Positions 1 through 5,507 of a stretch of DNA of 5,507 bases are shown one piece after another (the stretch's first letter is position 1; each line of letters opens with the position of its first letter). The translations under genes were made by a program, and so were the position numbers. The DNA is from an uncultured Pseudorhodobacter sp. GTDB taxonomy: Bacteria > Pseudomonadota > Alphaproteobacteria > Rhodobacterales > Rhodobacteraceae. The stretch lies in assembly GCA_945957495.1 (NCBI GenBank), contig CAMFLG010000243.1, positions 1 to 5,507 of the forward strand, read 5' to 3'. The notes under the pieces were generated by a model. That model searched no databases. It saw only the letters and a list, made by a program, of their open reading frames with translations, and had not been told where the DNA came from.

Positions 1-3
1 ACG

Positions 4-762
4 ATGGCGAACACTGTAACTCCTCTGGTCGAGATGCGCGACATCTCGATCGCCTTCGGCGGCATCAAGGCGGTGGATCACGTCACCATCGACCTGCATC
101 CGGGCGAAGTTGTGGGCCTGTTGGGCCACAACGGCGCCGGAAAATCCACGCTGATCAAATGCCTGTCGGGCGCCTACAAGGCGGATTCGGGCGAGATTTA
201 CATCAACGGCCAGCGGGCCGAGATCAACAATCCGCGCGACGCCCGCAGCTATAACATCGAGACGATCTATCAGACGCTGGCCTTGGCCGATAACCTTGAT
301 GCGGCCTCGAACCTGTTTCTGGGGCGTGAGATCGTTGGCGCCGGTGGCTTTCTGGACGACAGCGCGATGGAGGCGGAAACCCGCAAGATCATGGCGCGGC
401 TGAATCCGAACTTCCGCAAGTTCAACGTGCCGGTGTCGGCGCTGTCGGGCGGGCAACGCCAGTCGGTTGCCATCGCGCGCGCGGTGTATTTCAACGCCAA
501 GATCCTGATCATGGACGAGCCCACCGCCGCGCTTGGCCCGCAGGAAACCCAGATGGTGGCCGAGCTTATTCAGGAATTGAAGAAGCAGGGTCTGGGGATT
601 TTCCTGATCGAACACGACATCCATTCGGTGATGAAGCTGTGCGACCGCGCCGTGGTGATGAAAAACGGTCAGCGCGTCGGCGCGGTGAATGTGAACGAGG
701 TGACGGACGAGGATATCCTTGGCATGATCATCATGGGTAAGAAACCGCCGCAGGCGGTTTGA
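4..762 (+). CDS. frcA: Sugar ABC importer ATP-binding protein, FrcA type
   Basis: This is the cytoplasmic ATPase subunit that would power a CUT2-like (fructose/ribose class) sugar importer together with a permease and a periplasmic binding protein, both presumably encoded upstream of the window. The 252-residue product has a complete nucleotide-binding domain: Walker A GHNGAGKST (41-49), Q-loop Gln90, signature LSGGQ (147-151), Walker B ILIMDE (167-172) and H-loop His204 in LIEHD. The D-loop reads AALG rather than the usual SALD. The protein has one ATPase domain, as in FrcA of the rhizobial fructose system and unlike the fused two-domain RbsA/XylG ATPases of about 500 residues. The ATG at 4 fits the family's N-terminus, but its ribosome site lies outside the window. 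A terminator follows directly, so this is probably the last gene of its operon; no frcK-like kinase follows. The exact sugar cannot be read from the ATPase, so the symbol is by family resemblance only. Confidence 0.9.
   Translation: MANTVTPLVEMRDISIAFGGIKAVDHVTIDLHPGEVVGLLGHNGAGKSTLIKCLSGAYKADSGEIYINGQRAEINNPRDARSYNIETIYQTLALADNLDAASNLFLGREIVGAGGFLDDSAMEAETRKIMARLNPNFRKFNVPVSALSGGQRQSVAIARAVYFNAKILIMDEPTAALGPQETQMVAELIQELKKQGLGIFLIEHDIHSVMKLCDRAVVMKNGQRVGAVNVNEVTDEDILGMIIMGKKPPQAV
742..760 (+). other. Perfect hairpin across the 3' end of the ABC ATPase gene
   Basis: AAACCGCC (742-749) and GGCGGTTT (753-760) are a perfect 8-bp inverted repeat around a 3-nt loop. It covers the last codons (KPPQAV) and the first base of the stop codon. 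It lies 7 nt before the base of the terminator hairpin at 768. No T run follows it, so it is not a terminator itself. It could protect the mRNA 3' end or be incidental in GC-rich sequence. Confidence 0.5.
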
Positions 763-767
763 TTTCC

Positions 768-798
768 AAAGGCGCGGCGGGAACGCCGCGCCTTTTTT
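768..798 (+). terminator. Strong intrinsic terminator after the ABC ATPase gene
   Basis: A 9-bp perfect GC-rich stem, GGCGCGGCG (771-779) with CGCCGCGCC (784-792), closes on the 4-nt loop GGAA and is followed by six T (793-798). Three A at 768-770 can pair with the first T residues, extending the stem. It should end the transcript of the upstream ABC operon. It ends 21 nt before the haloperoxidase start codon, so it may also limit read-through into that gene. Confidence 0.92.
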
Positions 799-805
799 CA
801 ATGAC

Positions 806-810
806 AAGGA
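806..810 (+). promoter_or_regulatory. Ribosome binding site of the haloperoxidase gene
   Basis: AAGGA sits 9 nt before the ATG at 820 and supports that start, which also gives an intact export signal. An ATG at 801 lies in another frame and has no such site. Confidence 0.75.
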
Positions 811-819
811 TACATTGCG

Positions 820-2127
820 ATGCTGCGCCGTCATTTCCTTGCCCTTGCCGGAACCACGGCACTGGCAAGCACCCTGCCCCTTCGTGCCTTTGCCGCCGCC
901 ACCGACCCGCGCGATGTGTTGCACACCTGGTATCGGCTGGTTCTGGAACTGGTGCGCCACACCGCCACCTATTCGCCGCCCGTGGCCAGCCGCGCCTTTG
1001 CCTATCTTGCCATCGCCAACTATGAGGCCTTCGCCTCGGGTGGCGGAATGCAAAGTCTGGCAGGGCAGGTGAACGGCCTGACCCCGGTTCCGGCGCGTGA
1101 GCCGGGTGCCTATGATGACGCGCTGTTGCTGCATGCGGTGATGTCGGATTCCGTCGCGACATTCTTTGCCAACACCGGCCCCACCGGCCAGCGCGCCATC
1201 GGCTCGATGACCGAAAAGCTGGGGGCCAAGCTTTCCGCCGGGGTGGATCCGGATGTGGCCGCGCGCAGTGCCGCCTATGGCAAGGCGGTGGCCAAGCATA
1301 TCGAGGCGTGGAGCCTGACCGATGGCGGCGCCGATGTGCAGAACATGGGCTTTCCGATGACCTGGACGCTGACGGAAGGCCCGGCGCATTGGGTGCCCAC
1401 CAGCAAGATCGTGCAGCAACAGGCCCCGCTTTTGCCCGATTGGGGCAAGGTGCGACCCTTTGCAATGCCCGCAGGCGATGCCTGCGGCCTGCCGCCACCG
1501 CCGGAGTATAGCGAAGATCCGGCGTCCGAATTCTATCTGCAGGCCAAAGAGGTTTACGACACCTCGAAAACCCTGACCGATGAGCAGAAGGCGATTGCGC
1601 GGTTCTGGTCGGATGATCCGATGCTGTCGCCCACCCCGCCCGGGCATTGGGAATCCATCACGTTGCAGGTTTTGCAGCGCGACAATATTGATCTGGCCCA
1701 AAGCCTTGACGCATTGGTGCGGGTCAGCATTGCGGTGGCCGACGGCTTCATTGCCTGCTGGGTGACGAAGTTCCAGTATGATCTGGTGCGACCCGTGACC
1801 TACATCAAACGGGTGATCGACAAGTCGTGGGAGCCTTTGCTGATCACGCCGCCCTTCCCGGAATATCCGTCGGGCCACTCGAGCCAATCGGGGGCGGCGG
1901 CGGGGGTGCTGACCGCGATCTTTGGCGAAAATTTCGCCTTTGAAGACGCCACCCATATTGATGACGGCATCGCCGCGCGGTCCTTCCCCAGTTTCATGGC
2001 TGCGGCGGAAGAGGCGGCGATTTCGCGTCTGTATGGCGGCATCCATTTCCGCGCCGCGATTGAGCGTGGGCTGGATCAGGGGCTGTGTGTGGCGGGCCAC
2101 GTCAATGCTTTGAAAACGTTGGGATAG
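820..2127 (+). CDS. Vanadium-dependent haloperoxidase-like protein, Tat-exported
   Basis: The 435-residue product belongs to the PAP2/vanadium haloperoxidase superfamily, whose haloperoxidases use H2O2 to oxidise halides to hypohalous acid and whose other members are acid phosphatases. All vanadate (or phosphate) ligands expected from the Curvularia chloroperoxidase pattern are present: Lys317 and Arg324 (K-x6-RP), Ser351-Gly352-His353 in PSGH, Arg403, and the axial His409 (R-x5-H). Trp314, three residues before the Lys, and Pro344-Pro345-Phe346 before PSGH match active-site residues Trp350 and Pro395-Phe397 of that enzyme. The Asp that follows the last His in phosphatases is Ala413 here, which argues against a phosphatase. 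The N-terminus (LRRHFLALAG, then a hydrophobic stretch and an Ala-rich cleavage region near residues 23-27) looks like a twin-arginine signal, so it should act in the periplasm. The next gene starts 3 nt after its stop. Halide preference and actual activity cannot be read from sequence; the family call is secure. Confidence 0.88.
   Translation: MLRRHFLALAGTTALASTLPLRAFAAATDPRDVLHTWYRLVLELVRHTATYSPPVASRAFAYLAIANYEAFASGGGMQSLAGQVNGLTPVPAREPGAYDDALLLHAVMSDSVATFFANTGPTGQRAIGSMTEKLGAKLSAGVDPDVAARSAAYGKAVAKHIEAWSLTDGGADVQNMGFPMTWTLTEGPAHWVPTSKIVQQQAPLLPDWGKVRPFAMPAGDACGLPPPPEYSEDPASEFYLQAKEVYDTSKTLTDEQKAIARFWSDDPMLSPTPPGHWESITLQVLQRDNIDLAQSLDALVRVSIAVADGFIACWVTKFQYDLVRPVTYIKRVIDKSWEPLLITPPFPEYPSGHSSQSGAAAGVLTAIFGENFAFEDATHIDDGIAARSFPSFMAAAEEAAISRLYGGIHFRAAIERGLDQGLCVAGHVNALKTLG
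2121..2124 (+). promoter_or_regulatory. Ribosome binding site of the propeller gene, inside the haloperoxidase 3' end
   Basis: GGGA lies 6 nt before the ATG at 2131 and overlaps the last codons of the haloperoxidase gene, whose TAG is at 2125-2127. The start codon is 3 nt after that stop, an arrangement expected for translational coupling. Confidence 0.55.
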
Positions 2128-2130
2128 ATC

Positions 2131-3717
2131 ATGCGGATACCTGCCTTGATGTTGCTGGCGGCTCTGCCCGCAACCGCCCGGGCCGACGCCCCTGCCCCCC
2201 TTGTGCCCAGCTTTGCCGAAGAAACCGCCACGGCGGGGATCACATCGGTCTATGGCGGCGATTGGGAATATATGGTGGGCGGCGGGGCGGCGACGCTGGA
2301 TTGCAACGCCGACCGGCGGCCCGATCTGATCCTGGCGGGCGGCAGCAACCCGGCGGCGCTGTATGTCAACGACAGCACCCGGGGTGGGGCCTTGGCGTTT
2401 CATGCCGTGCAAAGCGGGCTGGAACAAACCGCCGTACTGGGCGCCTATGCGATTGACGTGGACAGCGACGGCATCTCGGACGTGGTGCTGCTGCGGTCGG
2501 GCGAGAATGTGGTGATGCGCGGCCTGGGCGATTGCAAGTTTGAACGCGCGAATGAGGCCTGGGGCTTTGACGGCGGCGATGCCTGGTCGGCGGCAGCGGC
2601 GGCAACCTGGGAAAAGGGCCAAAGCTGGCCCACCATCGCCATTGGCAACTATATTGACCGCACGCAGGATATGTTCCCCTGGGGGTCTTGCACCGACAAC
2701 TGGCTGCACCGCTCGGACGGGCAGAAATTCGCGCCACCCCTGGCGCTGAAACCCAGCTATTGCGCCTTGTCGATGCTGTTTACCGATTGGAACCGCTCTG
2801 GCACGCCCAGCCTGCGGATTGCCAATGACCGTGAGTATTACAAGGGCGGCACCGAACAGATGTGGCATGTCGATCCGGGCCAGCCACCTGCGCTTTATAC
2901 CGAAAAGGAAGGCTGGAAGCGTCTGCGGATCTGGGGCATGGGGATTGCCAGCTATGATCTGAACTTCGATGGCTACCCCGAATATTTCATCACTTCGATG
3001 GCGGATAACAAACTGCAATCCCTGGCAGAGGTGCCCAAGGACGGTGCCGCCGCCAAGGCCAGTTACGCCGATCAGGCCTTTGCCCGGCACGCGATTGCGC
3101 AGCGCCCCTACACCGGGGATGATCTGCGCCCCTCCACCGCCTGGCATACCCAGTTCGAGGATGTGAACAACGACGGCTTCACCGATCTGTTCATCGCCAA
3201 GGGCAATGTCGATGTCATGCCGGACTTTGCTGCGCATGACCCGAACAACCTGCTGCTGCAAAGGGCGGATGGCAGCTTTGAAGAGGCGGGCGACCGCGCC
3301 GGTGTGGCCAGTGGCAAGACTGCGCGCGGCGCGGCCCTGGCGGATTTCAACGGCGATGGTCTGGTGGATCTGGTGGTGGTGAACCGGCGTGAGACCGCGC
3401 AAATCTGGCGCAACACGACCACCGGCAGCGGCAATTGGCTGACGTTGCAGCTGCACCAGCCCGCCCCCAACACCGATGCGATCGGTTCGTGGATCGAGGT
3501 TAAGGTGGGCGATCAGGTGCAACGGCAGGAAGTCACCATTGGCGGCGGCCATGCGGGCGGCATCCTGGGGCCGCGCCATTTCGGCATCGGGCCTGCGACC
3601 AAGGCCGAAGTGCGGGTGATCTGGCCGGACGGCACTGCGGGCGATTGGGCAGAGGTTGCGGCGAACGGGTTCTTTGACCTTTCGCCGGGGCAGGCGCCTG
3701 CCGCCGTAACACCCTGA
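2131..3717 (+). CDS. Exported FG-GAP/VCBS beta-propeller protein with ASPIC/UnbV domain (CRTAC1 family)
   Basis: The 528-residue product starts with a Sec-type signal peptide (MRIPALMLLAALPATARA, likely cleavage after Ala18). The body carries six recognisable FG-GAP/VCBS calcium-loop motifs of the DxDxDGxxD kind at residues 57-65 (DCNADRRPD), 109-117 (DVDSDGISD), 219-227 (degenerate), 276-284 (DLNFDGYPE), 344-352 (DVNNDGFTD) and 405-413 (DFNGDGLVD). This predicts an integrin-alpha-like beta-propeller. Residues about 450-515 match an ASPIC/UnbV domain: IGSWIEVKVG, the Gly-rich TIGGGHAGG, HFGIG, and VRVIWPDG. Four cysteines (58, 135, 187, 211) could form disulfides after export. No catalytic motif is visible; members of this family are usually called adhesive or calcium-binding, and their biochemical role is mostly unknown. 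It forms an operon with the haloperoxidase gene 3 nt upstream, and a hairpin terminator follows. A role as partner or scaffold for the haloperoxidase is inference. Confidence 0.88.
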   Translation: MRIPALMLLAALPATARADAPAPLVPSFAEETATAGITSVYGGDWEYMVGGGAATLDCNADRRPDLILAGGSNPAALYVNDSTRGGALAFHAVQSGLEQTAVLGAYAIDVDSDGISDVVLLRSGENVVMRGLGDCKFERANEAWGFDGGDAWSAAAAATWEKGQSWPTIAIGNYIDRTQDMFPWGSCTDNWLHRSDGQKFAPPLALKPSYCALSMLFTDWNRSGTPSLRIANDREYYKGGTEQMWHVDPGQPPALYTEKEGWKRLRIWGMGIASYDLNFDGYPEYFITSMADNKLQSLAEVPKDGAAAKASYADQAFARHAIAQRPYTGDDLRPSTAWHTQFEDVNNDGFTDLFIAKGNVDVMPDFAAHDPNNLLLQRADGSFEEAGDRAGVASGKTARGAALADFNGDGLVDLVVVNRRETAQIWRNTTTGSGNWLTLQLHQPAPNTDAIGSWIEVKVGDQVQRQEVTIGGGHAGGILGPRHFGIGPATKAEVRVIWPDGTAGDWAEVAANGFFDLSPGQAPAAVTP

Positions 3718-3727
3718 CGAACACCAG

Positions 3728-3751
3728 AGGACGGGCGCTGCCCGTCCTTTT
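3728..3751 (+). terminator. Intrinsic terminator between convergent operons
   Basis: A 9-bp stem, AGGACGGGC (3728-3736) with GCCCGTCCT (3740-3748), has a 3-nt loop and runs into four T (3748-3751). It begins 10 nt after the propeller gene stop and should end that transcript. It also lies 9 nt beyond the stop of the convergent mannitol dehydrogenase gene. Read on the minus strand the same hairpin lacks a following T run, so it would be a poor terminator in that direction. Confidence 0.75.
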
Positions 3752-3760
3752 CCGTATTAC

Positions 3761-5185
3761 CTAGCCCGCGATATAGCGGCGCAACGTGGCGGCGGTTCCG
3801 TCCTGCATCAGGGCCTTCAGCCAGAGGCCGAAGGCCGCGATCACCGCCGGGTTGCGACCAACCTCGCCATAGATTTCCTCCATGCCCAGCCAGGCCGCAG
3901 GGTCTTTTGCCGCGCGACGGGCCACCTGTTGCAAACGGTCCCAATTCGGATCGTTCGGCGCAATTTCCGCCCCGCCATCGGTTTTGCCCATGCAATAGCG
4001 GCACCACAGCGCGGATTCCAGGATCAGCCCCTGCGGAATAACCCCCTTGGCCAGATTGTCGCGCAGGGCAGGCACGATGAATTTCGGCTGCCGGTTTGAT
4101 CCGTCAAGACATAGGCGGCGTTCGGTGTCGGCCACCTCCGGGTTGGAAAACCGTTCGCGGATCAGATCGTAATAGTCCGAAAGGTTGGTATCGGGCACCG
4201 GGGCAACGGTCGGGATGATCTCATCCCGTTCAACTTTGTCCAGAAAGCCCGAGATCAGCGGATTCGCCATCGCCTCATGCACATATTCGATGTCCATCAG
4301 CCCGCCGGGATAGGCGATGATGGCATGGCCACCGTTCAGGATGCGAATTTTCATCGCCTCATAGGCGTGAACATGCGATGTGAAGGTCACGCCGACCTGT
4401 TCCAGCGCCGGACGACCGGCGGGAAAATTGTCTTCCAGCACCCATTGCCGGAACGGCTCGCAGGTCACGGGCACCGGATCGTTCAGGCCGAAGGCCTGTG
4501 CCATCTCGCGTTCGCGCGGGCCGGTGGCGGGGGTGATGCGATCTACCATGCCGTTCGGAAAGGCGACATTGGCCTTGATCCAATCGGCAAGTGCGGGATC
4601 GGACAGCCGCGCAAGGCCCACAACCGCCGCTTCGGTGACATGGCCGTTGCCGGGAAGGTTGTCGCAGGACATCACGGTAAAGGGCGCTACGCCAGCGGCA
4701 CGGCGGGCCTTCAGCGCGGCGATAATGGCGCCAAAGGCGGTGCGATGCGGATGGGCGGCATCGGCGGCAATCTCTGGCGCGGTGGGGTCAAAGGCGCCGG
4801 TGGCGGCGTCGATGAAATAGCCGCCTTCGGTGACGGTCAGCGAGACGATGCGGATTTCAGGGCGCGACATGGCGGCGATCAGCGCGGCATTGTCGGGCTG
4901 CACCTCGATAAACCCGATCATCGCACCGATGCGGCGAGCGGATTTGCCCTTTGGGTCCAGTTCGATCACGGTCGAAAGGCAGTCCTGCGCGACAAGGGCA
5001 TTGCGCATCCGGGCATCCCCCTCGCGCACCCCTGCCCCGAGGATCGCCCAGTCGTGACACAGGCCCTTGGCGAAAAGATCATCCAGATAGACCGCCATAT
5101 GCGCGCGGTGAAAGTTGCCAAGACCGATATGCACGATACCGGGCGTCAGTTTGGTGCGGTCATAGCCGGGAAGCTGCGGTTTCAT
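3761..5185 (-). CDS. mtlK: Mannitol 2-dehydrogenase, long-chain polyol dehydrogenase family
   Basis: This cytoplasmic enzyme should oxidise D-mannitol to D-fructose with NAD+. The 474-residue length is close to the roughly 480 residues usual for the family (mannitol dehydrogenase, fructuronate and tagaturonate reductases). The N-terminal dinucleotide-binding motif is GIVHIGLGNFHRAH (16-29). The catalytic K-x4-N-x2-H signature is complete at Lys279, Asn284 and His287 (KIRILNGGH), and Asn176 in SCDNLPGNG fits another conserved active-site position. The ATG at 5185 follows the TGA of the upstream sorbitol dehydrogenase gene with no spacer; a weak ribosome site (GGATGG, 5 nt upstream) lies inside that gene. 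This order matches smoS-mtlK in the Rhodobacter sphaeroides polyol operon. It is convergent with the propeller gene and appears to end the operon. A related hexitol or hexuronate substrate is possible, but the neighbour favours mannitol. Confidence 0.9.
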   Translation of the reverse strand: MKPQLPGYDRTKLTPGIVHIGLGNFHRAHMAVYLDDLFAKGLCHDWAILGAGVREGDARMRNALVAQDCLSTVIELDPKGKSARRIGAMIGFIEVQPDNAALIAAMSRPEIRIVSLTVTEGGYFIDAATGAFDPTAPEIAADAAHPHRTAFGAIIAALKARRAAGVAPFTVMSCDNLPGNGHVTEAAVVGLARLSDPALADWIKANVAFPNGMVDRITPATGPREREMAQAFGLNDPVPVTCEPFRQWVLEDNFPAGRPALEQVGVTFTSHVHAYEAMKIRILNGGHAIIAYPGGLMDIEYVHEAMANPLISGFLDKVERDEIIPTVAPVPDTNLSDYYDLIRERFSNPEVADTERRLCLDGSNRQPKFIVPALRDNLAKGVIPQGLILESALWCRYCMGKTDGGAEIAPNDPNWDRLQQVARRAAKDPAAWLGMEEIYGEVGRNPAVIAAFGLWLKALMQDGTAATLRRYIAG

Positions 5186-5507
5186 TCAGGCCATCCAGTT
5201 TCCGCCATCGACCCCGAAGGTCTGGGCAACGATGTAGTCAGCTTCTGGCGTGGCAAGAAAGATCGCCATGCCGGTGAGATCGGCTGCGGTGCCCATGCGT
5301 CCGAAGGGCACGGCGGCGCCGACAAGGCGTTTCTTTTCGCCAAGCGGGCGGTTTTCGTATTTCGCAAAGAACGCGTCCACCCCGTCCCAATGTTCGCCAT
5401 CCACCACACCGGGGGCGATGGCATTGACGTTGATGCCATGTTGGATCAGGTCCAGCCCTGCGGATTGGGTGAGCGAGATGACGGCGGCTTTGCTGGCGCA
5501 GTAGACC
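5186..5507 (-). CDS. smoS: Sorbitol (polyol) dehydrogenase, SDR family, C-terminal part
   Basis: Only the last 106 residues are in the window; the gene begins beyond position 5507. The visible part starts at the SDR catalytic motif YxxxK (VYCASKAA), then INVNAIAPGVV with the SDR Pro-Gly motif, a variable substrate loop (about DGEHWDGVDAFFAKYENRP), PFGRMGTAADLTGMAIFLA, and the C-terminus VDGGNWMA. About 105 residues from the catalytic Tyr to the end fits a classical SDR of about 256 residues. The C-terminus and the loop resemble the sorbitol dehydrogenase of Rhodobacter sphaeroides, which converts D-glucitol to fructose with NAD+; this is from memory of that protein. Its TGA stop (5188-5186) abuts the ATG of the mannitol dehydrogenase gene. 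The missing Rossmann half, with its glycine motif and catalytic Ser, cannot be checked here. Other polyol substrates such as galactitol are possible. Confidence 0.85.
   Translation of the reverse strand, partial: VYCASKAAVISLTQSAGLDLIQHGINVNAIAPGVVDGEHWDGVDAFFAKYENRPLGEKKRLVGAAVPFGRMGTAADLTGMAIFLATPEADYIVAQTFGVDGGNWMA

Noticed and set aside
711..819. Possible sigma-70 or sigma-54 promoter just upstream of the haloperoxidase gene
   Set aside because: I looked for paired -35/-10 and -24/-12 elements and found only isolated partial matches with wrong spacing, so no promoter is annotated.
1469..1487. Perfect 8-bp inverted repeat with a 3-nt loop (CCGCAGGC/GCCTGCGG) inside the haloperoxidase gene
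   Set aside because: It is fully coding (PAGDACG), has no T run after it, and such short GC-rich repeats are expected by chance in a gene of this composition.
731..1498. Open frame of 255 codons on the minus strand, antisense to the haloperoxidase gene
   Set aside because: Its product is an Arg/Pro/His/Ala-rich string with no domain, typical of the antisense of a GC-rich gene, and it crosses the terminator at 768-798. The plus-strand gene has full catalytic motifs and a ribosome site.
820..2127. Calling this gene a plain PAP2 acid phosphatase
   Set aside because: The phosphatase Asp after the last His is missing (Ala413), and Trp314 and Pro344-Phe346 match the chloroperoxidase pocket. Some phosphatase side activity cannot be excluded.
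3513..4007. Minus-strand frame of 164 codons spanning the convergent intergenic region
   Set aside because: It runs through the terminator hairpin and overlaps two well-supported genes in other frames; the predicted peptide is Gly/Arg/Pro-rich and unlike any family.
4380..4820. Open frame of 146 codons on the plus strand, antisense to the mannitol dehydrogenase gene
   Set aside because: It lies wholly inside a gene with complete family motifs, has low-complexity composition and shows no recognisable domain.

Overview
The window looks like chromosomal DNA from an alphaproteobacterium of the Rhodobacteraceae (Rhodobacter, Gemmobacter or Tabrizicola-like). The evidence is the high GC content, a FrcA-type single-domain sugar ATPase, and a sorbitol dehydrogenase/mannitol 2-dehydrogenase gene pair arranged as in the Rhodobacter sphaeroides smo/mtl polyol operon. 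Assignments come from reading motifs and from memory of the families; no database search was run. The window is densely coding: the only gaps are 763-819, 2128-2130 and 3718-3760. I see no tRNA, rRNA, CRISPR array, insertion sequence or frameshifted gene.

Layout. (1) Positions 4-762, plus strand: the ATPase subunit of a fructose/ribose-type ABC importer. It is apparently the last gene of its operon and is followed by a strong intrinsic terminator (768-798). (2) Positions 820-3717, plus strand: a tight two-gene unit separated by 3 nt. It encodes a Tat-exported vanadium-dependent haloperoxidase-like protein of the PAP2 superfamily and a Sec-exported FG-GAP/VCBS beta-propeller protein with a C-terminal ASPIC/UnbV domain (CRTAC1 family). 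A hairpin with a short T run (3728-3751) follows. (3) Positions 5507 down to 3761, minus strand: the 3' part of a short-chain polyol (sorbitol) dehydrogenase gene, directly abutted (TGA-ATG, no spacer) by a complete long-chain mannitol 2-dehydrogenase gene, which converges on the haloperoxidase/propeller unit.

Functionally, the two flanks are sugar and polyol uptake and catabolism: sorbitol and mannitol are each oxidised to fructose, and the ABC importer is of a class that includes fructose transporters. Between them sits the unrelated periplasmic pair, which is the most interesting part of the window. The haloperoxidase keeps every vanadate ligand expected for the family plus a chloroperoxidase-like Pro-Pro-Phe before the PSGH motif, and the propeller partner has no known biochemical role. 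The pair could be a little-described secreted oxidative or adhesive module. The terminator hairpin ends only 21 nt before the haloperoxidase start, so how this unit is transcribed is also an open question.
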